A stretch of DNA of 41,580 nt from Pseudomonadota bacterium (GTDB taxonomy: Bacteria > Pseudomonadota > Alphaproteobacteria > Kiloniellales > J153). The DNA lies in NCBI GenBank assembly GCA_022572685.1, contig JACZVL010000004.1:1-41580 (forward strand), read 5' to 3'. A program made the position numbers and the translations under genes. Each line of letters opens with the position of its first letter. The stretch's first letter is position 1. Shown in pieces: positions 20,085 to 32,118 of this stretch. The notes beneath the pieces were generated by a model. That model did not search any database. It was not told the DNA's origin and saw only the letters and a program-made list of their open reading frames with translations.

Positions 20085-20989
20085 GCGCGTGGCGGGCCGA
20101 AGCCGTAGAGCTCGGCCGGGTTATCGGTCAGGATGCGCCGGCGTGAGGACTCGTCTCCGGCCCAGTCGAGCAGGAGATCGAGCAGCACCGCGTCGTCGGG
20201 CGGGTCGGCGCGCGCGCTCGGGTGCGGCCAGTTGCTGGCCCAGAGCATGCGCTCCGGCGCCGCCCGGATCAGCGCCTTGGCCAGGGCGCCGACATCGCCG
20301 TAGAGCGGCGGGCCCTGGCGCGAGGTCTCGTAGGGCGCGGAGAGCTTGACCCAGCAATTCCCGCCCTCGACCAGGCGCAGCAGGCTCCGGAAGGCCGGGT
20401 GATCGGGCGCCACCGGCTCCAGGAACTTGCCGGTGTGGTCGATCACGAGCGGCCCCGGCAGGCGCTTGAGGGCCGCCTCGTGCTCCGGCAGCTCGCGGCC
20501 GTCGAGTTGCATCTGCAGGTGCCAGCCGAAGGGCGCGACCCGCGCGGCCATGGTCTCCAGGCTGGACCAGGGCAGCACCCCGCCGGGCAGCATGAAAAAC
20601 CGGATGCCGCGTGCGCCGAGCCCGGTCAGGCGCTCGAGCTCGGCGTCGGTCACGCTCTCGTCGACCACCACCACCGCGCGCGCCGCCGCGCCCAGTTCCG
20701 CCCCGCCCAGTTCCGCCCCGCCCAGTTCCGCCAGGGCATCCAGGGTGCAGCGGTTGTCCGTGCCGTAGGCGCTGGGCTGCACGATCACCACCCGCTCGAC
20801 GCCGAGCCGCGTCATCAGCCTCCGGTAGGCCTCGACCGGCGCGTAGGGCGGCGGAAACGGGCAGGTCGGCGCCAGGGGATAGTCCTCGCGTGGGCCGTAA
20901 AAGTGCATGTGGCAGTCGGTCGCGCCGGCCGGGCAGGCCAGCCGGGGCGCGGTTTCGGTCACCGCCGCTATCGGGATGTCTTCGTTCAC
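20081..20989 (-). CDS. Amidohydrolase family protein (2-pyrone-4,6-dicarboxylate lactonase-like TIM barrel)
   Basis: CPAGATDCHMHFYGP...VERVVIVQPSAYGTDN...PLVIDHTGKF...VKLSAPYE...RMLWASNWPHP. Confidence 0.88.
   Translation of the reverse strand: MNEDIPIAAVTETAPRLACPAGATDCHMHFYGPREDYPLAPTCPFPPPYAPVEAYRRLMTRLGVERVVIVQPSAYGTDNRCTLDALAELGGAELGGAELGAAARAVVVVDESVTDAELERLTGLGARGIRFFMLPGGVLPWSSLETMAARVAPFGWHLQMQLDGRELPEHEAALKRLPGPLVIDHTGKFLEPVAPDHPAFRSLLRLVEGGNCWVKLSAPYETSRQGPPLYGDVGALAKALIRAAPERMLWASNWPHPSARADPPDDAVLLDLLLDWAGDESSRRRILTDNPAELYGFGPPRA
20690..20730. repeat. 15-bp tandem repeat (about 2.7 copies) within the amidohydrolase gene
   Basis: GCCCAGTTCCGCCCC repeated; encodes GGAELGGAELG. Confidence 0.85.
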
Positions 20990-21018
20990 CGCCTCGCCTC
21001 CGCGTTTTTAGTTCATGA

Positions 21019-23942
<2,924 letters not shown>

Positions 23943-23980
23943 CCGCCGAGCAGCCGAAACCAAATCCCGGGACCGCCCGC

Positions 23981-24787
23981 CTAACCTGCATCTCCCGCGC
24001 AGCGGAAACCGACCATGTCGAGGCCGATGTCGGGCGGGTTGCCGTGGCGGTAGGACACGCGCAGACAGTACGGGTTGTTGCCCCAGCCGCCGCCGCGCAG
24101 GGCGACGTCGTCGGGCTTGCCGGGGAAGCGGCTCGCCGTCCACTCCCAGACGTTGCCGGCCATGTCCAGGAGCCCGAAGGGCGAGGCGCCGCGCGCGTAG
24201 CTGCCGACCGGCGCGGTGGTGCGGTAGCCGTCGGCGGCATCGGGCGCGCAGCAGGGCACGGTGCCGAAGTTGGCGCGGGCGCCCGCGCCCTGCTCCGGCG
24301 CCGCGTCGCCCCAGGGATAGCGCCGGCCGTCGCTCCCGCGCGCGGCGAACTCCCATTCCGCTTCGCTCGGCAGGCGCAGGCCCGCCCAGGCGCAGAAGGC
24401 GGCGGCGTCCCGGGCCGAGACCTGGACCACCGGATGGTCGGGCCTGTCGGCGATGGTGCTGTCCGGGCCCTCGGGGCGGCGCCAGTCGGCGCCTTCGACG
24501 CGCCGCCAGCGCCCGGTCCAGACGTAGCCCGCGCCCGAAGCCTCCGCGTCGCTGCGGTAACCGCCGGCCGCGGCGAAGGCGGCGAACTGCCGGTTCGTGA
24601 CCTCGTGGCGCATGATCCGGAAGGCCGCGACGCGGACCCTCTTGGGCGCCTCGTCGGGCTCGCCCTCCGCGTCGCCCATGACGAATTCGCCGCCGGGCAC
24701 GGCGATGAGATCGAGCGCCGGCGGCTCGGCCGCCGCGACCCGCGCGCCCAGCAAAAGAGCGCCGATCAAGAAGCTCGCGGGATGCAC
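23981..24787 (-). CDS. Formylglycine-generating-enzyme (SUMF1/DUF323) fold protein with signal peptide
   Basis: IAVPGGEFVMGDAEGEPDEAPKRVRVAAFRIMRHEVTNRQFAAF...LRLPSEAEWEFAARG...LLDMAGNVWEWTASRF...LRGGGWGNN. Confidence 0.88.
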   Translation of the reverse strand: MHPASFLIGALLLGARVAAAEPPALDLIAVPGGEFVMGDAEGEPDEAPKRVRVAAFRIMRHEVTNRQFAAFAAAGGYRSDAEASGAGYVWTGRWRRVEGADWRRPEGPDSTIADRPDHPVVQVSARDAAAFCAWAGLRLPSEAEWEFAARGSDGRRYPWGDAAPEQGAGARANFGTVPCCAPDAADGYRTTAPVGSYARGASPFGLLDMAGNVWEWTASRFPGKPDDVALRGGGWGNNPYCLRVSYRHGNPPDIGLDMVGFRCAGDAG

Positions 24788-24817
24788 CCTGCCGGCCTTT
24801 CGCGTGTTGCGCCGCGC

Positions 24818-25627
24818 TCACTCGATCTTCGTAAGATCGCCCGAGAACTCCATGCCGCAGAACGGGCCGCCATGGAAGGCGCGCTCGACCTCGGGCTCGT
24901 CCTCCGGCGCCATCCGGGCCTCCAGCTCCGCGGCGAAGGCCTCGGCGTTGTCTTGTGGCGCAAAGCCGATGCGTTTGCCGCCTGGGTTGTCCCACCAGTT
25001 GCGGTCGTTGGCCGAAACCCCGTAGACGATCTCGAAGTGGACGTCGGCGGCATCGAGCGCGCGCCCGATGAGATGAATCCCGTCGCGCGGGCTGAGCCAG
25101 GTGGACAGCATGCGCAGGTTCAGCGGCTGGGGCTGCCACGAGCCGATCCGCAAGGCGACGCAGGCGATGCCATGCTTGTCGGCGTAGAGCCGGCCCAGGC
25201 CCTCGCCGAACAGCTTGCTCAGCCCATAGTTGCCGTCCGGCCGGAAGGTGGCGCGATCGTCGATGCGTTCGGACCGCCGGTGGAAGCCGATCACGTGGTT
25301 GGAGCTGGCGAAGACCACGCGCTGGACGCCCTGGCGCCGGGCCGCCTCGAAGACGTGGTAGCAGCCGACGATGTTGGCCTCATGGACGATCTCCCAGGTG
25401 TTCTCGACCGCCATGCCGCCCAGATGCACGACCGCGTCGACCCCCGCCATCGCCGCCTCGACCTGGGCGAGATCGCGCAGATCGGCGGGCACCAGTTCCT
25501 CGCCCGGCCCGGCCTCGCCGAGCGGCGCGATATCGGAAAGGCGCAAGATCGGATAGGCGCCGCGCAGGCCCTCGCGCAGGGCGCGGCCGATGGTGCCGGC
25601 CGCGCCGGTGATCAGAACCCGTTCCAT
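24818..25627 (-). CDS. NAD-dependent epimerase/dehydratase family, uronate dehydrogenase-like
   Basis: VLITGAAGTIGRALREGL...VHLGGMAVENTWEIVHEANIVGCYHVFEAARRQGVQRVVFASSNHVIGFH...YGLSKLFGE. Confidence 0.88.
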   Translation of the reverse strand: MERVLITGAAGTIGRALREGLRGAYPILRLSDIAPLGEAGPGEELVPADLRDLAQVEAAMAGVDAVVHLGGMAVENTWEIVHEANIVGCYHVFEAARRQGVQRVVFASSNHVIGFHRRSERIDDRATFRPDGNYGLSKLFGEGLGRLYADKHGIACVALRIGSWQPQPLNLRMLSTWLSPRDGIHLIGRALDAADVHFEIVYGVSANDRNWWDNPGGKRIGFAPQDNAEAFAAELEARMAPEDEPEVERAFHGGPFCGMEFSGDLTKIE

Positions 25628-25638
25628 TGTCCGTCTCC

Positions 25639-26769
25639 CTATTTATTTTCCGCCCACGGCACGATCGCGGCCTTTTCGACCGCCGCCTGGTCGAAGCCGA
25701 AGCCGAGGCCGGGGTCGCTCGGCACCACCAGATCGCCGCCGCGGAGCTCGAGCTGGCGGTCGATCAGCCGGCGGAAATTGAGCACCTGGTCGTCCGCGAA
25801 ATACTCGACGAAGGGCGCGTTCGGCAGCGCCGCCACCAGGTGGACGTGGAGGTCGTGGAACCAATGCGGGCAGACCGGCACCCCGAATCCGGCCGCCATG
25901 GCGGCGATGCGCCGGAACTCGGTGATCCCCCCGCAGACCGCGGCGTCGGTCTGCAGGATGCCGGCGGCGCCCTTCTCCAGGAGTTCCTGAAAGCGCCACC
26001 GGCCGGCCTCGATCTCACCGGTCGCCACGGTCACGGCGGTGTTCTCGACCAGACGCACGTGGTTGTCGATGTCGTCGACCGGGAACGGCTCCTCGATCCA
26101 GTAGGGATCGTAGGGCTCGTAGCGGCGCACGTACTCGAGCGCGGTCGGCAGGTCGCGCCAGGCGTTGTTGGCGTCGAGCATCAGCAGGACCTCGGGATCG
26201 AGCGCCTCGCGCGCCGCGGCGATTCGGTTCTCCTCTGCTTCGGGCGAGAGCCGGCCGACCTTCATCTTGACCGCCGTGAAGCCCTGGGCCGCGTAGCCGG
26301 CCAGCTCCTCGCCGAGCATCTCGTCGGTCTTGCCCTCGAGGTAGTAGCCGCCGCTGGCGTAGGCGGGCACGGTCTCGCGCGCGTGGCCGCCCAGGAACCG
26401 GGCCAGCGACAGGCCGCAGGCGCGGGCGTTGCGGTCCCAGATCGCGATGTCGAGGGCCGAGAGCGCGCGCATCACCGTGCCGGCGCGCCCCTGAAGTACC
26501 GATTCCCGGTACATCTCGTCCCACAGGCCTTCGACCCGGTAGGGGTCCTCGCCGATCAGCACGGGGGCCAGCAACTCGCGCACCGCCACCGTGCCGAGCG
26601 CGCCGGCGGCGCTGCCGACGTAGCAGAATCCGATCCCCTCGACCCCGTCGTCGCCGCGCACCCTGACCAGAAGGTAGTGGCGCTCGCGCACCGTGCGGGT
26701 GGAAAACGCGGTTGGCTTGTCCAGCGGCAAGCTGACCGCGCAGCTCGATACCGATTCGATCTTGGTCAT
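25639..26769 (-). CDS. Mandelate racemase/muconate lactonizing enzyme family protein
   Basis: TAVKMKVGRLSPEAEENRIAAAREALDPEVLLMLDANNAW...WIEEPFPVDDIDNH...VATGEIEAGRWRFQELL. Confidence 0.88.
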   Translation of the reverse strand: MTKIESVSSCAVSLPLDKPTAFSTRTVRERHYLLVRVRGDDGVEGIGFCYVGSAAGALGTVAVRELLAPVLIGEDPYRVEGLWDEMYRESVLQGRAGTVMRALSALDIAIWDRNARACGLSLARFLGGHARETVPAYASGGYYLEGKTDEMLGEELAGYAAQGFTAVKMKVGRLSPEAEENRIAAAREALDPEVLLMLDANNAWRDLPTALEYVRRYEPYDPYWIEEPFPVDDIDNHVRLVENTAVTVATGEIEAGRWRFQELLEKGAAGILQTDAAVCGGITEFRRIAAMAAGFGVPVCPHWFHDLHVHLVAALPNAPFVEYFADDQVLNFRRLIDRQLELRGGDLVVPSDPGLGFGFDQAAVEKAAIVPWAENK

Positions 26770-26838
26770 TGAGTTCCGTCCCCGTTGGCACGCCGGCCCG
26801 GAGGATTTTAGAACATCGGCGCCGCTACGGAAAACGCT

Positions 26839-27480
26839 TTACCGCCGCCAGCCGGCCGAGAGCGTGCGGGCCACGGCCTGGGCGCGATTCTTGACCCCGA
26901 GCTTGCGGTAGACGCCGCGCAGGTGGAGCTTCACCGTGATCTCCTGGATATGGAGCACGCGTCCGATCTCCTTGTTGGTCAAACCGCCCAGGAGCTGTTC
27001 CAGGACGTCCGCCTCGCGCTCGGTCAGCGTCTCGAAGGCCGCGACCGCGGCACCTTCCGGACCGGACCTGGGACCGCCCAGCCGTTCCGCCGAAAGCAGT
27101 CCGGCGGGAACGTAACTCTCGCCGGAAAGAACCAGCCGGACCGCGTTCAGGAAGGATTCGGCGCTCAGGTCCTTGGGCAGGAACCCGCTCGCGCCGTGTT
27201 TCATCGCCGCCAGGACCTCCGCGCGCCGAACCTCGTCGGCAAGCACAAGCAGGCGGACCGCCGGAAAGTAGGCGCGGAACACCGCCACGCCGGCGATGCC
27301 GTCCATATCGGGCAGGTCCCGGTCCAAGAGCACCAGATCGAAGGTCGCTTTCTTGGCCGCCTCCAGGGCGTCGGCGAAGGCATCGCAGGCGGTCACCGCC
27401 ACCCGCCCTTCCAGGCGCTGGAGCACCACCTTGAGGCCTTCCAGAACGAGTTCGGTCCGTTCGGCGATAAGGACCCGCAT
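26839..27480 (-). CDS. LuxR/NarL-family response regulator
   Basis: Receiver LVLLDRDLPDMDGIAGVAVF; C-terminal LTEREADVLEQLLGGLTNKEIGRVLHIQEITVKLHLRGVYRKLGVKNRAQAV. Confidence 0.92.
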   Translation of the reverse strand: MRVLIAERTELVLEGLKVVLQRLEGRVAVTACDAFADALEAAKKATFDLVLLDRDLPDMDGIAGVAVFRAYFPAVRLLVLADEVRRAEVLAAMKHGASGFLPKDLSAESFLNAVRLVLSGESYVPAGLLSAERLGGPRSGPEGAAVAAFETLTEREADVLEQLLGGLTNKEIGRVLHIQEITVKLHLRGVYRKLGVKNRAQAVARTLSAGWRR

Positions 27481-27529
27481 GCCGACCTCCAGCGAAGGAC
27501 CGCGGCGGATTGCGCGGCGTGACTCCGAC

Positions 27530-27710
27530 CCTATACGAAAGTAGTAAACAATTACATACCTCCGGGCGGGGATTTTCCCAGGCGATAGGCAGGATTTGAG
27601 CTAATCCCAACCCAATCCAACCTAGGGGTTCCCTGAGCCACGGCAGGCCGGAGATTCAACCCTACCGACCCTGGCAATACCAACGATGGTTTATAGTCCA
27701 TTCGTATAGG
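27530..27710. promoter_or_regulatory. Divergent intergenic region bounded by an exact 10-bp inverted repeat CCTATACGAA / TTCGTATAGG
   Basis: CCTATACGAA at 27530-27539 and TTCGTATAGG at 27701-27710, between the response regulator (-) and globin-MCP (+). Confidence 0.5.
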
Positions 27711-27877
27711 CATCTGTTGCCAAAGGTATATGGTTAATCGACTCTTAGCCTTTCCAGGGGACACTTGGCGCCTAGTTCAGAGGACGCTCGGGACGGGTCG
27801 ATCCGGTCCCAGGCCTCGCTCGCCCAGGGCGCGTTTGTGCGCCGCAGGCGAAACGGAAGTGGAAGGAGAGAGCCGTC

Positions 27878-30268
27878 ATGGCAACCAAGAAGGACGGTCC
27901 GCTCGGCCCGGGGCAGAAAAAGCTGGTCCAAGACAGCTTCGCCAAGGTCGTGCCGATCGCCGAGGCCGCCGCGGAGCTGTTCTACAACAAGCTCTTCGAG
28001 CTCGACCCCTCGGTCAAGGCCCTGTTCAAGACCGACATGAAAGAGCAGGGCAAGAAGCTCATGGCCACCCTCGCGCTGGCGGTCAAGGGCCTCAACGATT
28101 TGGACAAGCTGGTGCCCGTGCTCCAGCAGCTGGGCCGGCGTCATGCCGACTACGGCGTCGAGCCCGCGCACTACGGCACGGTCGCCGAGGCGCTGCTGTG
28201 GACCCTGGAGCAGGGCCTCAAGGACGACTTCACCGCCGAGGTGAAGGAGGCCTGGACCGTGGTCTACACCCTGCTGGCCGACACCATGATCGCGGCCGCC
28301 GATCAAGCAGACACACCTGAAGACACAACCGCATCTCAGAAAGTGGAGGGATCCGTGAGTAAGCAAGCCGTTTTCTCGGACCAGAACTTCCACCAGATGG
28401 TCGAGGACATGCCGATTAACGTCATGGTCGCCGATCTGGAGGAGTTCAAGGTCATCTACGCCAACAAGGCGACGCTCGCCTCGATTGCGCAACTGGAGGA
28501 AGTCACCAACCTCAAGGCCGACGATCTGGTCGGCACCTGCATCGACATCTTCCACAAGGACCCGGCGCACCAGCGCAAGCTGCTGTCCGACCCGAAGAAC
28601 CTGCCCCACAAGGCGCTGATTCAGGTCGGCCCGGAGACCCTCGATCTGCTGGTCTCGGCGATGTACGACGCCAAGGGCAACTACATCTACGCCATGCTGA
28701 CCTGGAGCATCGTGACCGAGAAGGTCAAGGCCGACGCCCAGGCCGCGCAGCTCACCCAGATGGTCGAGGACATGCCGGTCGGCGTGATGATGTGCGATCC
28801 CGAGACCCTCGAGATCAACTACCTCAACAAGTTCTCGACCGAGACCCTGCGCACCCTGGAGGAGCATCTGCCGGTCAAGGTCGACGACCTGATGGGCACC
28901 TGCATCGACATCTTCCACAAGAACCCGGCGCACCAGCGCAAGCTGCTGTCCGACCCGAAGAACCTGCCCCACAAGGCGCTGATTCAGGTCGGCCCGGAGA
29001 CCCTCGACCTGCTGGTCACCGCGATCAGCGACAAGGACGGCAACTACATGGGCCCGATGCTCACCTGGAGCGTGGTCACCCAGAAGATCCAGGCCGATCG
29101 CGAGAGCGCGCGGCTGTTGCAGATGATCGACAACATGCCGATCAACATCATGACCTGCGATCCCGAGACCCTCGAGATCAACTACCTCAACAAGACCAGC
29201 GTCACCACGCTGCGCTCGGTGCAGGCGTTGCTACCGGTCAGCGCCGACGAAATGTTGGGGCAGTGCATCGATATCTTCCACAAGAATCCCTCGCACCAGC
29301 GCAAGCTGTTGGCGGACCCGAAGAACCTGCCGCACAAGGCCAAGATCAAGCTGGGCGACGAGACCCTGCAGCTCAACGTCTCGGCCGTGATGGACAAGGA
29401 AGGCAAATACCTGGGCCCGATGGTGGCCTGGGACGTCGTGACCGCGCAGGTCCAGATGGCCGAGCGGGTCGGCGAGGTCGTCGACATCGTGTCCTCGTCC
29501 TCGGCGGAGTTGCAGGCGACCGCCGAATCCATGGCGGCGACGGCCGAGGAAACCAGCCGTCAGTCCGAGGCGGTGGCTGCCGCCGCCGAGCAAGCGACCA
29601 CCAACGTCCAGACCGTGGCCGCGGCGGCGGAGCAGATGGCCAAGTCGGTCGAGGAGATCGGCCGTCAGGTCGCGCAGTCCTCGATCGTCGCCGGGCGCGC
29701 GGTCGACGAGGCCAACCGCACCAACACCACGGTCGAGAGCCTGGCCGAGGCCGCCCAGAAGATCGGCGAGGTGGTCGAGCTGATCAGCGACATCGCCAGC
29801 CAGACCAACCTGCTCGCGCTCAACGCCACCATCGAGGCGGCGCGCGCGGGCGACGCCGGCAAGGGCTTCGCGGTCGTTGCCTCCGAGGTCAAGTCCCTGG
29901 CCAACCAGACCGCCAAGGCGACCGAGGACATTGCGGCCCAGATCTCGGGCATGCAGGAAGCCACCAGCGGCACGGTCGAGTCGATCAAGGGCATCTCCTC
30001 CACGATCGGCGAGATCAGCGAGATCGCCAACGCCATCGCCGCGGCGGTCGAGGAGCAGAGCGCCGCGACCCAGGAGATTTCGCGCAACGTTCAGGAGGCC
30101 GCGACCGGCACCCAGGACGTCTCGTCGAACATCACCAGCGTCAACGAGGCCGCGATCGAAACCGGCAAGTCCGCCGGCGGCGTCCTCGAGGCGGCCCAGG
30201 AGCTCTCCACCCAGGGCGAGAAACTGCGCACTGAGATCGAGAAGTTCATGAACGACGACGCCGCGTAA
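27878..30268 (+). CDS. Soluble chemoreceptor: N-terminal globin, three tandem PAS domains, MCP signalling domain
   Basis: Globin [39 protein letters not shown]...; three repeats of MVEDMPxxVMxxDxExxxINYxN...[30 protein letters not shown]; MCP hairpin [50 protein letters not shown]. Confidence 0.93.
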   Translation: MATKKDGPLGPGQKKLVQDSFAKVVPIAEAAAELFYNKLFELDPSVKALFKTDMKEQGKKLMATLALAVKGLNDLDKLVPVLQQLGRRHADYGVEPAHYGTVAEALLWTLEQGLKDDFTAEVKEAWTVVYTLLADTMIAAADQADTPEDTTASQKVEGSVSKQAVFSDQNFHQMVEDMPINVMVADLEEFKVIYANKATLASIAQLEEVTNLKADDLVGTCIDIFHKDPAHQRKLLSDPKNLPHKALIQVGPETLDLLVSAMYDAKGNYIYAMLTWSIVTEKVKADAQAAQLTQMVEDMPVGVMMCDPETLEINYLNKFSTETLRTLEEHLPVKVDDLMGTCIDIFHKNPAHQRKLLSDPKNLPHKALIQVGPETLDLLVTAISDKDGNYMGPMLTWSVVTQKIQADRESARLLQMIDNMPINIMTCDPETLEINYLNKTSVTTLRSVQALLPVSADEMLGQCIDIFHKNPSHQRKLLADPKNLPHKAKIKLGDETLQLNVSAVMDKEGKYLGPMVAWDVVTAQVQMAERVGEVVDIVSSSSAELQATAESMAATAEETSRQSEAVAAAAEQATTNVQTVAAAAEQMAKSVEEIGRQVAQSSIVAGRAVDEANRTNTTVESLAEAAQKIGEVVELISDIASQTNLLALNATIEAARAGDAGKGFAVVASEVKSLANQTAKATEDIAAQISGMQEATSGTVESIKGISSTIGEISEIANAIAAAVEEQSAATQEISRNVQEAATGTQDVSSNITSVNEAAIETGKSAGGVLEAAQELSTQGEKLRTEIEKFMNDDAA

Positions 30269-30308
30269 GGCGACCAGGAACCCGCCTGGCGGCGGGCACA
30301 AAAAAAGC

Positions 30309-30336
30309 GGGGCCGGCACGGAAAAGTGCCGGCCCC
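30309..30336. terminator. Rho-independent terminator, likely bidirectional
   Basis: GGGGCCGGCAC-GGAAAA-GTGCCGGCCCC, A-run before and ATTTCTTT after; between convergent genes. Confidence 0.9.
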
Positions 30337-30394
30337 ATTTCTTTGCCCCGATATCAGCGCCGCGAGACCGCGCCGCCGCGCCCCACGAACCGCA

Positions 30395-31321
30395 TCAGTG
30401 GCGCATCAACGCGCCGATGTGGGCGGCGCCGGCGCTGGCCACCGCCTCCGGATTGTAGCCGCCCTCGAGGGCCGACACCAGACGACCGCCGCAGTGGTCG
30501 TCGGCGACCGCCATCAACAGCTCGGTCAGCCAGGCGAAGTCGGCGGTCATGAGGTGCTGATCGCCCAGCGGATCGCGCACGTGGGCGTCGAAACCGGCCG
30601 AAATGAACAGGAGTTCGGGCGCGAACTCCATGAGCCGGGGAACGATCCTGCTCTCGAACGCCTGCCGGAAGTCTTTCGCCGCGGTGTGTCGCGCGAGGGG
30701 AACGTTGACGATGTTTCCGGCCCCGGTGTCGCTGCTATCGCCCGAATTGGGAAAGATCAGCGACTGGTGGATCGAGGCCACCATCACGTTGGGCTGGTTC
30801 CGGAAGATCGCCTCGGTGCCGTTGCCGTGGTGAACGTCGAAATCGACGACGGCGACACGCTCGAGGCCATGAACCTGGCGAGCCTGCTGGACGCCGATGG
30901 CGACAGAATTGAATATGCAAAAGCCCATGGTGTTGGCCATCGCCGCATGGTGGCCCGGTGGGCGCACGGCGCAGAAGGCGTTCTGCGCCTCGCCCTCCTG
31001 CACCGCGTCGACCGCGGCGCAGACCGCGCCGGCCGCGCGCATCGCCGCGCTGAGCGAGCCCGGCGACATCACGGTGTCCGGCGCCATATAGGCCTCGCCC
31101 TCGGTGGGCAGGGTCTCGAAGACCTTCGAGATGTAGGGCATTTCGTGGGCGCGCGCGAGCTGGGCGCGTTCCGCGCAGGGCGCGCTACGCCGCTCCAATG
31201 CGTCGAACTCGGGTTCGTCCAGGCGGGCCAGCAGCGCCTGCAGACGCGCGGCCGACTCCGGGTGACCGTGGCCGGTATCGTGCCCGAGGCAGGCGGGGTG
31301 TGAATATAGAATCGTCGTCAT
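30395..31321 (-). CDS. Histone deacetylase/acetoin utilization (class II HDAC-like) family protein
   Basis: YSHPACLGHDTGHGHPESAARL...FCAVRPPGHHA...VVDFDVHHGNGTEAIF...LLFISAGFDAHVRDPLG...ALEGGYN; start at MTTILYSHP. Confidence 0.93.
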   Translation of the reverse strand: MTTILYSHPACLGHDTGHGHPESAARLQALLARLDEPEFDALERRSAPCAERAQLARAHEMPYISKVFETLPTEGEAYMAPDTVMSPGSLSAAMRAAGAVCAAVDAVQEGEAQNAFCAVRPPGHHAAMANTMGFCIFNSVAIGVQQARQVHGLERVAVVDFDVHHGNGTEAIFRNQPNVMVASIHQSLIFPNSGDSSDTGAGNIVNVPLARHTAAKDFRQAFESRIVPRLMEFAPELLFISAGFDAHVRDPLGDQHLMTADFAWLTELLMAVADDHCGGRLVSALEGGYNPEAVASAGAAHIGALMRH

Positions 31322-31338
31322 CGCGCGCCGTCCCGGCC

Positions 31339-31947
31339 CTAACGGCCCTTCGGTTTCTCGCCTCGCGGCAGGCACCAGGGCCGGGCCCGCCTGTCGCCCT
31401 TGCGGCAGAACTCGCATTGGAGCTTGATCTGACTCATGTGGTTCGCGATCTGGCCCTCGCAAAGCTTCAGGAAAGCCACGCGGTCCTCGGCATCGACCGT
31501 GACATCGGAAATCGGCGCGCCGGTCACCTGCGGGTCGTTGAACCCAAGCCGGCGCAGCAGGCGCACGGTCCCGGGATGCACCGAATGGGCGTAGATGCGG
31601 GCGACGTTGTACGCCTCATCAGCGACCAGATCGGCGAAGCCCTGGGTGACGAGAAAACCGGCCAGCCCCCGCCGGCGCAGGCGGTTGTCGACGATAACCG
31701 AATCCAGTTTCAGGACGCGCCGGGCCTGGTCCCGCGCCGACCGATAGAGATGGAAGCAAGCGACCGCGCAGAGGGTGTCGCAACCCCAAAGGCCGACCAG
31801 CACGCGGTCGCAGTCGTCCGGCTCGTCGATACCGCCGTCGAGCGACGTCTGGATCGGTCCGATCTCGGGAGAGCTCGCATAGCGCCTGGCGAATTCCCGG
31901 AACTCCTCGGCCGAAATCTCCGCAATCCTTGGCCCGTCCTGCGCCAT
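31339..31947 (-). CDS. GNAT-family N-acetyltransferase
   Basis: VLKLDSVIVDNRLRRRGLAGFLVTQGFADLVADEAYNVARIYAHSVHPGTVRLLRRLGF. Confidence 0.75.
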   Translation of the reverse strand: MAQDGPRIAEISAEEFREFARRYASSPEIGPIQTSLDGGIDEPDDCDRVLVGLWGCDTLCAVACFHLYRSARDQARRVLKLDSVIVDNRLRRRGLAGFLVTQGFADLVADEAYNVARIYAHSVHPGTVRLLRRLGFNDPQVTGAPISDVTVDAEDRVAFLKLCEGQIANHMSQIKLQCEFCRKGDRRARPWCLPRGEKPKGR

Positions 31948-32118
31948 GACCGCCCTTTTCCCGATCGCCGGACCGGCCTGGTCCGTCTTGGCATCGCAAT
32001 GATTCGAATTCTCCAGCCATTATCGCGCAAGAATATTAAAACGGCGATAAAGGAAAGGCCCCGGACCGCCCCTTGCCTCCCGTATTTACTGATTATTTTC
32101 AACGAGTTATGAGGCGTT

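Noticed and set aside
20690-20730. 15-bp repeats as a CRISPR or regulatory array
   Set aside because: Perfect in-frame coding tandem repeat without spacers inside the amidohydrolase gene.
23981-24787. Formylglycine-generating enzyme activating the neighbouring alkaline-phosphatase-superfamily PhnA
   Set aside because: PhnA has a Thr nucleophile context ([13 protein letters not shown]), no Cys/Ser sulfatase motif, and the FGE-like protein seems to have only one of the usual C-terminal cysteines (GNNPYCLRV), so a sulfatase-maturation pairing is not supported.
30395-31462. Longer start for the deacetylase ORF (31462)
   Set aside because: Homology begins at MTTILYSHP (31321); the upstream part overlaps and is antisense-like to the GNAT region.
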